Shown piece by piece: positions 1 through 5,612 of a stretch of 6,258 bases of DNA. Within the stretch, counting starts at the first letter, position 1, and every line of letters starts with the position of its first letter. The notes beneath the pieces are model-generated. The model searched no databases and was not told where the DNA came from. It saw nothing but the letters and a program-made list of their open reading frames with translations. Location: assembly GCA_013335235.1 (NCBI GenBank), contig JAAXVZ010000075.1, positions 1 through 6,258 on the forward strand, in the 5' to 3' direction. Source of the stretch: Nanobdellota archaeon. Its GTDB lineage: Archaea; Nanobdellota; Nanobdellia; Woesearchaeales; GW2011-AR15. The translations under genes and the position numbers were made by a program.

Positions 1-243
1 TACCGTGAGTTCGTTTTTGCTGCTGGCATGCTCAACGAGGACGATCCAGTCGCCTTCTGGCGCAAGGAAGGCAAGAGCCAGAAGGGAGAAAGAGAGCACA
101 AGATAGAGCATCTTCTTGTTCCTGCTCATTAGATAATACCTGAAACCTGCAAGTGATACTAGCAGCAGGACAACTATAGATATAATATCTATAATTATAT
201 CCTTGCCATAGAACCAGGCAGGACTATAGACCAGCTGAATCAC
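1..243 (-). CDS. Hypothetical membrane protein, N-terminal part (C-terminus beyond the left edge)
   Basis: The minus-strand frame is open from position 303 (after a TGA at 304..306) to the window edge. No ATG occurs before codon 39 of this model. I placed the start at the GTG at 243..241, giving 81 visible codons. The product has two hydrophobic segments, about residues 16-34 (rich in Ile, Val, Leu) and 45-61, separated by a short basic loop with S-R-N-K-K, then a polar stretch beginning P-E-G-D-W. That suggests a two-pass or longer membrane protein. An AT-rich TATA-like stretch at 265..274 lies about 26 nt upstream of the GTG, compatible with a leaderless message. The alternative is the ATG at 129..127, with AGGT 8 nt upstream; that would drop the first hydrophobic segment and leave a signal-peptide-like start. 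I prefer the longer form because the upstream codons continue a plausible membrane helix. I do not recognise the family. Confidence 0.6.
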   Translation of the reverse strand, partial: MIQLVYSPAWFYGKDIIIDIISIVVLLLVSLAGFRYYLMSRNKKMLYLVLSFSLLALAFLAPEGDWIVLVEHASSKNELTV

Positions 244-264
244 ATGAATTAAACTCTGGAATTG

Positions 265-274
265 ATTTAAAAAA
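265..274 (-). promoter_or_regulatory. Candidate TATA element for the minus-strand membrane protein
   Basis: On the minus strand this reads TTTTTTAAAT and is centred about 26 nt upstream of the GTG at 243, the spacing expected if an archaeal transcript starts at or next to that codon. The motif is only T/A-rich. The better TATA match at 310..321 could serve instead, giving a leader of roughly 45 nt. Confidence 0.3.
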
Positions 275-309
275 CTTGTGAAAGATGGTTCTAGAACTGT
301 GCTTCACAC

Positions 310-321
310 GGTTTATAAACC
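310..321. promoter_or_regulatory. Palindromic TATA box between divergent genes
   Basis: The sequence GGTTTATAAACC is a perfect 12-bp palindrome containing TTTATAAA, a strong archaeal TATA-box match. On the plus strand transcription would start near 339-341, about 12 nt before the mini-gene start at 353, leaving just enough leader for its GGTG motif. Being symmetric, it could also direct minus-strand transcription toward the gene ending at the left edge. Promoter function is inferred from sequence and spacing. Confidence 0.55.
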
Positions 322-342
322 TCTCAGCCAAACTGTTTATTA

Positions 343-346
343 GGTG
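343..346 (+). promoter_or_regulatory. Shine-Dalgarno motif of the mini-gene
   Basis: GGTG lies 6 nt before the ATG at 353 but directly abuts an in-frame ATG at 347. The spacing therefore favours 353 as the start. GGTG is the core of the archaeal anti-SD complement. Confidence 0.45.
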
Positions 347-352
347 ATGGAA

Positions 353-469
353 ATGAATAAAGAAGATATAGACTTCAAGCTTTGGCGGGTCTCGTTCTGG
401 GAACAGAACAAGAGAGTCCCGAATGTCTTTGATTTTAAGAATTTTGAAACAGGGGAGGTAGAGATTTAA
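353..469 (+). CDS. Small hypothetical protein (38 aa)
   Basis: This short frame encodes 38 residues, or 40 if the in-frame ATG at 347 is used. The product is polar and aromatic-rich, with two Trp and four Phe; it starts M-N-K-E-D-I-D-F and ends F-E-T-G-E-V-E-I, with no hydrophobic segment or signal peptide. Three independent signals bracket it: a TATA box at 310..321 at the right distance, a GGTG motif 6 nt before the ATG, and a hairpin plus T-tract beginning in its last codons. Together they argue for a discrete transcription unit of about 180 nt between two minus-strand genes. I do not recognise the protein. The transcript might instead be a non-coding RNA in which the frame is accidental. 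Confidence 0.5.
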   Translation: MNKEDIDFKLWRVSFWEQNKRVPNVFDFKNFETGEVEI

Positions 470-519
470 TCTTCATACCCCACCAGAGATAGACTACCTC
501 CACTGTTTTTTTATTTTTT
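454..519 (+). terminator. Hairpin plus T-tract terminator after the mini-gene
   Basis: GGAGGTAG (454..461) pairs perfectly with CTACCTCC (494..501). A further CAG/CTG pairing (450..452 with 503..505) lies across a one-base mismatch. The T-run follows immediately: seven T at 506..512, one A, then six T at 514..519. The loop is long (32 nt) but contains a small internal AGAT/ATCT pairing. The left arm lies inside the last codons of the 353..469 frame. Archaeal RNA polymerase can terminate at T-tracts alone, so the T-run is the stronger element. It faces the 3' end of pelA and would not stop pelA transcription. Confidence 0.6.
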
Positions 520-540
520 ATGACCAAAGAATAACTTGTT

Positions 541-1608
541 TTACTCGTAGCTCATCTTATATCTGAGTATTGCTGCAACCCCGCCAAGACCTGCTAACTT
601 TCTTCCGCCTTCATGCTCTGCACTTATGATATGTATCTCTCCATTTGCCTGATCAACTTCACGCATAAGTTTCTCAAGCTTCAGGAATGTACCCTCTTGC
701 CTCATCTTTTCTATTGTAGAATCTGTCACTAAAAGCTCTGAGACAGCACCTGCTTCCTGGGCAGAAAGAACGTGGTCCAATCCATATTCTGCCTTTCCTT
801 TTCTTGCGATTTCCGTAAGGAGCTCTTCGACCTTCTCGACTTCCTTTGCAAACTTCTCCTCTTTCAATACTTCCTTTACTTCAGGCCTCCTGATGACCTC
901 ATTTATCCCATTCTCGCCAGCTGAAGAGCAGGTGGCGTAGCTTACTTTTTTCTTCAATTCGGGCTCCACAATCAACTTCTGGACATAGTCTCGCCAGAAC
1001 CCCGGACTCGCTATGAGTATATGAGAAAATGCATGCTGCTTATCATAGAGCACAATAGCTTCTTTTAACTGTGAAAAGAAATCACTTGACTCTGCTTTCA
1101 TGTCTGTCTTCTTCTGGACCGTTCCTTTTATATGCGACAAAAGGACATAGCCGTATTTCTTCAGGACTGCGAAGTACGCTTCTTCCCGGTCATGCACGCA
1201 AATCAATATCTTGTCTTTTGTCTCGCGGCTAGCCTCTTCTAGCCTGTCTATCTGGTACTTAAGGAATTTCGGCTTCTGGAGCGTAAACTCTGTGTCTGTT
1301 TCTATAGATAAAGTATGATGGCTCCCAAGAGGGATATCTTCTGGCGCCTCAGTTATAGTACCTGAGACTCGCAGGATAAGAGTAAATTTGGAGAATTCGA
1401 CTTTCTCTACTTTTATTGAGATTGTTGCAGGCTTTTTTATGACTTTTGCGTCCCTATCCTCTTCACCTCCGAGCTTTATCTTCCTGAAAGTCTGTGCTTT
1501 CAGGATGTCATTCGCCTCGACGACATAGCTGAGGTACCATAGGTCATCCTGGGACTCTGTCTTTGCCTGGACTATATTTTTTTTATAGTCCTTAAAGAAA
1601 ATCCTCAT
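541..1608 (-). CDS. pelA: Protein pelota homolog (ribosome rescue factor)
   Basis: Archaeal Pelota (aPelota/Dom34) acts in the cytoplasm. With aEF1A-GTP and ABCE1 it recognises stalled ribosomes and helps split them during mRNA surveillance. The 355-aa length is normal for the family and all three parts are visible. The N-terminal Sm-like domain (about 1-130) has D-D-L-W-Y-L near 21-26, an F-R-K motif at 41-43, and V-S-G-T-I-T-E-A-P followed by L-G-S-H-H-T-L. The central eRF1-like domain (about 131-245) includes I-A-S-P-G-F at 199-204 and G-I-N-E-V-I-R-R. The C-terminal domain (about 250-355) has E-A-G-A-V at 285-289 and ends with G-L-G-G-V-A-A-I-L-R-Y. There is no GGQ motif, as expected for Pelota and unlike release factor aRF1. 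The ATG at 1608 is probably at or near the 5' end of the message, because a TATA element lies about 28 nt upstream. The gene is divergent from the envelope operon and convergent with the mini-gene at 353..469. No T-rich terminator was seen on its own strand just downstream. Confidence 0.97.
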   Translation of the reverse strand: MRIFFKDYKKNIVQAKTESQDDLWYLSYVVEANDILKAQTFRKIKLGGEEDRDAKVIKKPATISIKVEKVEFSKFTLILRVSGTITEAPEDIPLGSHHTLSIETDTEFTLQKPKFLKYQIDRLEEASRETKDKILICVHDREEAYFAVLKKYGYVLLSHIKGTVQKKTDMKAESSDFFSQLKEAIVLYDKQHAFSHILIASPGFWRDYVQKLIVEPELKKKVSYATCSSAGENGINEVIRRPEVKEVLKEEKFAKEVEKVEELLTEIARKGKAEYGLDHVLSAQEAGAVSELLVTDSTIEKMRQEGTFLKLEKLMREVDQANGEIHIISAEHEGGRKLAGLGGVAAILRYKMSYE

Positions 1609-1630
1609 ATCCCCTTGAAAAACAATAACA

Positions 1631-1642
1631 TTTATATATATA
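1631..1642. promoter_or_regulatory. Shared TATA element for pelA and the divergent operon
   Basis: TTTATATATATA sits in the middle of the 52-bp gap. Its centre (about 1636) is about 25 nt from the plus-strand ATG at 1661 and about 28 nt from the pelA ATG at 1608. Both distances match the usual archaeal TATA-to-start spacing, so both messages would be leaderless or nearly so. Neither start has a well-spaced SD: GGTG at 1656..1659 is only 1 nt from the 1661 ATG, and pelA has only a CCCC (GGGG on its strand) at 1611..1614. There may be two overlapping TATA boxes within this stretch. Confidence 0.7.
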
Positions 1643-1660
1643 GTTGGTTAAAATTGGTGC

Positions 1661-2833
1661 ATGAAAGGACAAGCAAACCCGCAATCTTACATCTCGCTTT
1701 TGATTTTTGTGATCGGCCTATCTTTGATCATCTACATCTTGATGCTCCCGCCCTCTGACAGGGCAGACCTGCTAGAGCAGAACAGGACTTCCCTGACAGG
1801 AGAGAAGGACCAGATAACCGTCCTTATGTCCAGGGAACCAGGTACACTGACGAACCTTGCACTGGATGAGCTGGACAGGGATCTTCCAGGCTTTACGCTC
1901 TCCTCTAAGACTGATGCAAAGATACTCATGGAGTTTGACTCCATATATGTCAAGAAATCCCTTTTTGAAGAGAGCATGAGGAACATCTCATTCAAGCTCC
2001 CAGACAAAGAGAATTATGACAATTTCGTGCTGTCTTTCAGGAATGCGAAAAGGCGCGGGATGCTCACAATCTACCTGAACGGCAATGTGCTCACAAGCGA
2101 TGAGTTCACTAGTACACCGGCGCCAATCAGGCTTCCAAAAGACTGGCTCAAAGATGATAACCAGCTGGCATTTAGGGTAAATGGTCCAGGCATAGAATTC
2201 TGGAACTCAAACGAGTACCTTATCCAGGACATGAAGATCACTGCAGATTATACAGATGTCACTGGAAGGGAAAGCAAGAGCAGCCTCTTCCTGACTGTTG
2301 AAGAGAGAGATAACCTAGACTATATGGAGATGAATTTTCCTGTATACTGCAAGGATCTCGCTTCTTCGCCAATTGAAGTCTATTTGAACAAGAGGCAGAT
2401 ATATAAGAGCGTCCCTGACTGCGATACTAAGACAATCATTCCAAAAGTCGACGCGTCTTGGCTCAGGGAAGGATCCAATGACCTGCTATTCAGGACAGAA
2501 AAAGGACACTATCTGGTTGACCAGGTCAATATAATGGTCAAACTGAAAAAACCGATATATCCAACCTACTACTTCAACATCAATGAAGAGGACTTTGCAA
2601 AGATAAAAGACGGCACAGCAGACCTGAACGTGACATTGCTGTTTACTAACGAAGATGACCTGAAAAAAGGTGTTGTCTTGGTGAACGGAATCAAGAGAGA
2701 AATACAGGGATATGACAAGACATTCAACTGGAAGGTCAACTCCTACGCTAGGAGCGGAAACAATGCTGTTGAGATAATACCTAAGGTTGAAAGGATGAAT
2801 GTACTTGAGCTGAAGGTACTGCTTTCGCAGTAG
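1661..2833 (+). CDS. Membrane-anchored surface protein with three beta-rich repeats
   Basis: The 390-residue product is not a family I recognise. Residues 1-30 begin M-K-G-Q-A-N-P-Q and continue into one long hydrophobic helix (about 9-30), with no second membrane segment, so the rest is predicted to be outside the cell. The K-G/Q junction followed by a hydrophobic stretch resembles archaeal class III (pilin-type) leaders, but the usual acidic residue five positions after cleavage is Gln here. From about residue 108 three units of roughly 85-90 residues follow (about 108-198, 207-295, 303-388). Each has a strand ending in an L-N or V-N turn (Y-L-N-G at 138-141, Y-L-N-K at 241-244, V-N-G at 341-343), then a G-x-N or D-x-N turn before another strand (D-D-N at 165-167, G-S-N at 271-273, G-N-N at 366-368). 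The pattern suggests beta-sandwich modules. There are only two cysteines (230 and 254), both in the second unit, and three N-x-S/T sequons (41, 108, 323). It is the first gene of the operon, probably translated from a leaderless message. Confidence 0.88.
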   Translation: MKGQANPQSYISLLIFVIGLSLIIYILMLPPSDRADLLEQNRTSLTGEKDQITVLMSREPGTLTNLALDELDRDLPGFTLSSKTDAKILMEFDSIYVKKSLFEESMRNISFKLPDKENYDNFVLSFRNAKRRGMLTIYLNGNVLTSDEFTSTPAPIRLPKDWLKDDNQLAFRVNGPGIEFWNSNEYLIQDMKITADYTDVTGRESKSSLFLTVEERDNLDYMEMNFPVYCKDLASSPIEVYLNKRQIYKSVPDCDTKTIIPKVDASWLREGSNDLLFRTEKGHYLVDQVNIMVKLKKPIYPTYYFNINEEDFAKIKDGTADLNVTLLFTNEDDLKKGVVLVNGIKREIQGYDKTFNWKVNSYARSGNNAVEIIPKVERMNVLELKVLLSQ

Positions 2834-2854
2834 CTTTAAGTTAGGGTTTTTAGA

Positions 2855-4645
2855 ATGACAGGCGCTCAAGCAAGTGCAGTTCCATTCCCGGGAACAGTAT
2901 CCAGTCCATCAAGGTCGAGTGCTCTTCCTATAACGCAACCGATAAAAATGACAACTGCACTTGCATGGCTGCTTGTCGCCATGGCCTGCGTTGTCTTCTG
3001 GGTTGATTTGACTACATTGTGGAACGGCTATTCCTATACTTACCTGACAAACATAAAGATATGGGAAGTAACTCTCCGGTTGAGCGCACTTGTCCTGCCA
3101 ATGATCCTCTTCAAGATATTGGTAAATAAAGATATCCAATCTGCCTTGAATGATTATATATTTGAGATTGTTCTTATACTCCTGCTTGTCGTAAGCAATT
3201 GGGACAAGTCTTCGCTCTTTCACCTTTTCCTTGCCGGTGTGATATATTTCATGTATAAGGATAGTGTAACAGACCCTCATGGTTTCAAGATAACGTTGTG
3301 TGTCTTGTTGCTTGTGGATTTTTTTGGATTCCCCCTGTTCAAGATACTGATGAATATGATGGGTTCAGGCCTGAACCCAGTTGAGATGAGCAGACTCACT
3401 GTCCCTATCTGGATATGGTATACCATGATACAGGGTGCAAAATATACGCAGAGTCCGACCTTTTCCTGGGGTTTTGTTTTTGTTTTTGTGGTGACTTTCT
3501 TTACCTTGTTTGATGGCGTCACACTGATACAGACGAGGAGCGAGCAGCTCAACCAAGGCATGGTGACCACATGGATCAAGAAAACCCAGACAACGATCGT
3601 AAAAATCTTTACGCCGGATACCTATAAATGGCTATTTGACCCAGTTACTGTCGCAGGAGGCGCAGGAACAAACTCCCAGCAAGCTCCGAAGAAACTAGGT
3701 ATTGAGGCCAGTATAATCAGCTATGATGCGACGCAGGTAGGAGATTATATCACTATTGCCTATACTCCGGGGGAATCATTGGAGAGGTCACTTCTGGTCA
3801 GGGTATATGCACCAGAAAAAGATATATCTGTGAATGTACGCTGCTATGCATTGGACATAAATGATCAGGAGATAGAAGGTACAATAACAGGCACTATGCC
3901 GCCCTATCAGATAAGCGCAAACCAGATAGTAGAGAAAGCGATATCCTGCCAGTTCGCTGGCCTGACACCGGGAGATTATGAGATTCATTTTGATACAACC
4001 TATGACTTCATTGCGCATGTAGAAGGCGACTTCTACCCGATGGATTTCGATAAGCTGGACCGTGAGATGAGCAAAAGCCGTACAATCGACTACTCGCAGT
4101 TGCAGGCCGATTACCTGAACAGCAAGGGTATCCGGGTAAAGCTCCCTGATGCTTCTGGCGGACCTGTGAAGCTAAATATGGGCACAAAAGCGGTGATTGC
4201 CCCTGTCCGCACAACAGAGCCGTTAGAGTTCCCATTTATCCTTGATTTCCAGAATATGCAAGGCGTCGCAAAGGGCAAGATATTATCTGTAGATGCAATG
4301 ACTTTTTATGCCCCCGAAGAGTATGAATTAATAAATTGCCTTGGATTTAAGTACTCTGAGATTTCAACAGATGTTGCATACAATGGAAAGAAGATGAAAG
4401 CATATTCTGTAGATCCATTGTTCCTTCAAGGCCTGACCCCAAGTATACTTAATGAGCAGAATAAACGCCAGTATATCTGTAACTTCAGGTTAGACCACTC
4501 GGATTTAGATATTGATGCTGAAGTCACACAAAGAAAGCTTATGGCTGATGTCAAATATACTTTCGTTAATCCTGTCAAGCAGACAATAACACTCGAGGAA
4601 CCCATCCCTCCTTCGACACCTACCACAACAGAGGTGATCATATGA
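2855..4645 (+). CDS. Polytopic membrane protein with large extracytoplasmic C-terminal domain
   Basis: This 596-residue protein has no recognised family. Residues 1-31 are a Ser/Pro/Ala-rich tail. About seven hydrophobic segments follow, near 33-52, 72-90, 100-114, 120-134, 144-166, 181-196 and 202-224. A polar, partly amphipathic linker (about 225-265) leads to a soluble region of about 330 residues rich in alternating beta-like sequence, with cysteines at 330, 365, 495 and 542. The last part (about 440-582) resembles the C-terminal domain of the next gene product: both have an F-x-I-x-(L/F)-x-N-x-x-G strand, a (Y)-x-(I/L)-x-x-C motif, a second Cys strand, and a closing K-Y/R-Y strand before Q-x-I-T-L. 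The protein ends in a Pro/Thr-rich tail. The start has no clear SD; the next in-frame ATG (2948, residue 32) also lacks one and would simply remove the tail. The gene lies 21 bp after the previous one and overlaps the next by 4 bp. With an odd number of helices and the C-terminal domain outside, the N-terminus would be cytoplasmic; this topology is inferred. Confidence 0.88.
   Translation: MTGAQASAVPFPGTVSSPSRSSALPITQPIKMTTALAWLLVAMACVVFWVDLTTLWNGYSYTYLTNIKIWEVTLRLSALVLPMILFKILVNKDIQSALNDYIFEIVLILLLVVSNWDKSSLFHLFLAGVIYFMYKDSVTDPHGFKITLCVLLLVDFFGFPLFKILMNMMGSGLNPVEMSRLTVPIWIWYTMIQGAKYTQSPTFSWGFVFVFVVTFFTLFDGVTLIQTRSEQLNQGMVTTWIKKTQTTIVKIFTPDTYKWLFDPVTVAGGAGTNSQQAPKKLGIEASIISYDATQVGDYITIAYTPGESLERSLLVRVYAPEKDISVNVRCYALDINDQEIEGTITGTMPPYQISANQIVEKAISCQFAGLTPGDYEIHFDTTYDFIAHVEGDFYPMDFDKLDREMSKSRTIDYSQLQADYLNSKGIRVKLPDASGGPVKLNMGTKAVIAPVRTTEPLEFPFILDFQNMQGVAKGKILSVDAMTFYAPEEYELINCLGFKYSEISTDVAYNGKKMKAYSVDPLFLQGLTPSILNEQNKRQYICNFRLDHSDLDIDAEVTQRKLMADVKYTFVNPVKQTITLEEPIPPSTPTTTEVII
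3360..3379. repeat. Perfect 20-bp palindrome within the polytopic membrane protein gene
   Basis: TGGGTTCAGG (3360..3369) is followed at once by its exact reverse complement CCTGAACCCA (3370..3379), with no spacer. It encodes part of the loop between predicted membrane segments 5 and 6 (around M-G-S-G-L-N-P). Function, if any, is unknown. Confidence 0.9.
4631..4638 (+). promoter_or_regulatory. Strong Shine-Dalgarno site of the first lipoprotein gene
   Basis: GAGGTGAT matches the complement of the archaeal 16S rRNA 3' tail over 8 nt, with GAGGTG ending 5 nt before the ATG at 4642. It lies inside the last codons of the upstream gene, whose TGA overlaps the ATG (ATGA at 4642..4645). This arrangement fixes the start and fits translational coupling. 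Confidence 0.85.
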
Positions 4646-5610
4646 AAAACTGGATTGTATTTCTGGTTGTTGCAGGCCTTATCACTGCCTGTGGCAGCGG
4701 GGGTGGAACTGTTACCGGCCCAAATGTCAAAGCATTATATACTGGTACAGAGGGTGTCCGGGTATCTTTATTGAATGACATACGGGAAGGTTATGAGGAG
4801 GAGATGATAGAATCTGCATTCAAGGTTGTCAACAAAGGCCCATATGACACAAGAGGCGTGATTGTCGCAAGCGTGAACCCTGCAGAGCTTGAATTCTCTT
4901 CAGGCTCAAGTGTCTATAAGAAAAGCTTCTCTGTTGAGGGAAAAGACCCTGTCAACCCGTTTGATAAATCTGCTGATTTTCCTTTTGCCCTAAAAGTCCT
5001 GCCGATTTCAGTCGAGGATAATATAAACTCAAAGCAGGCAACAATATTGATTAAGGCATGCTATGACTATTCTGGGTTGCTGTCCTCTTCTGTCTGTATA
5101 GATAAAGATCCCTCTAACTTAAACCAGATAGAGAAAACCTGCAAGACGAAAAGCACTGTTGAGACCGGCGGCGGGCAGGGCGGACCTCTTGCAATATCTA
5201 AGGTATCTTATGAGACATTAATAGGTGAGGATGGAAGCATCAAGCCCTGGTTTAAAATATATTTAGGAAATCATGGCAGTGGTGAAGTAGTCAGCCCTGG
5301 GCTATACGAAACCGCATGCTCTGGTTCAGCGATGCCTGAAGAGGCAAACACCGTCACGCTTGAAGACATAAGTTTTTCAAATTATAATATTAACGATTTT
5401 GAATGTTTCCCTACTAAATTAGACCTCCCACCGGTCAAAGAGAACGATGAAGATCAGGAACCGGTTGAAAGGTTCATTGGATGCAAATTAAAACAAGGAA
5501 GGATGAAAAGGGAAGAGGGAAAAGCATATACCACGGATCTCACTATTAAGATAAGATATGGTTACTCTATCAGTTTAACCCAGCAGATAACACTAAAAAA
5601 ACAGGTGTGA
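4642..5610 (+). CDS. Predicted lipoprotein, first of a tandem pair
   Basis: The 322-residue product begins with a short basic start (M-K-N), a hydrophobic stretch (about 4-14) and the lipobox L-I-T-A-C with Cys at 17, followed by a Gly/Ser-rich linker. It is therefore predicted to be exported and lipid-anchored at Cys17. Two regions follow. The first (about 33-170) starts G-T-E-G-V and contains V-N-K-G at 63-66, A-C-Y-D-Y at 139-143 and V-C-I-D at 151-154. The second (about 178-322) starts G-Q-G-G-P-L-A and has L-G-N-H-G-S-G-E at 208-215, C255, C281 and a closing R-Y-G-Y strand. Six cysteines remain after removal of the leader (140, 152, 167, 226, 255, 281), so disulfides are possible. It is paralogous to the next gene, and its second region resembles the C-terminus of the previous protein. 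No catalytic motif was seen. Repeated N-K-G/N-x-G turns suggest CARF-like-fold (beta-sandwich) adhesion or scaffold modules rather than an enzyme; this is inferred. Confidence 0.88.
   Translation: MKNWIVFLVVAGLITACGSGGGTVTGPNVKALYTGTEGVRVSLLNDIREGYEEEMIESAFKVVNKGPYDTRGVIVASVNPAELEFSSGSSVYKKSFSVEGKDPVNPFDKSADFPFALKVLPISVEDNINSKQATILIKACYDYSGLLSSSVCIDKDPSNLNQIEKTCKTKSTVETGGGQGGPLAISKVSYETLIGEDGSIKPWFKIYLGNHGSGEVVSPGLYETACSGSAMPEEANTVTLEDISFSNYNINDFECFPTKLDLPPVKENDEDQEPVERFIGCKLKQGRMKREEGKAYTTDLTIKIRYGYSISLTQQITLKKQV
5603..5607 (+). promoter_or_regulatory. Shine-Dalgarno motif of the second lipoprotein gene
   Basis: AGGTG ends 5 nt before the ATG at 5613 and lies within the last codons of the preceding gene. 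It supports this start and the view that the two lipoproteins are translated from one message. Confidence 0.7.
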
Positions 5611-5612
5611 TA

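Noticed and set aside
175..193. A/T-rich inverted repeat TATAGATAT-A-ATATCTATA
   Set aside because: Nearly pure A/T inside Ile-rich membrane-helix codons, so the symmetry carries little information, and it is not at promoter distance from either candidate start.
343..349. GTGATGG-like motif resembling box C of a C/D guide RNA
   Set aside because: Imperfect, and no convincing box D or C'/D' pair at the right distance; the GGTG is better explained as an SD site.
541..1608. Possibility that the minus-strand gene is release factor aRF1
   Set aside because: No GGQ motif, family length of about 355 aa, and a Pelota-type N-terminal Sm-like domain.
1732..2007. 91-codon minus-strand frame
   Set aside because: Lies wholly inside the 390-aa gene on the opposite strand; Ser-rich, low-complexity translation typical of an antisense shadow.
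2486..2869. 127-codon minus-strand frame
   Set aside because: Antisense to the end of the 390-aa gene and the start of the next; no promoter or SD, and the sense frames have coherent domains.
3471..3488. T-rich run that could act as an internal archaeal terminator
   Set aside because: Explained by Phe/Val codons of a membrane helix; T-runs are interrupted by G and the operon continues without a new promoter.
2909..3579. Several minus-strand frames (123, 100 and 63 codons)
   Set aside because: Opposite the membrane segments of the 596-aa protein; they overlap one another and look like shadows of hydrophobic codons.
3788..4641. Minus-strand frames of 71-76 codons
   Set aside because: Antisense to the extracytoplasmic domain of the 596-aa protein, with no independent signals.
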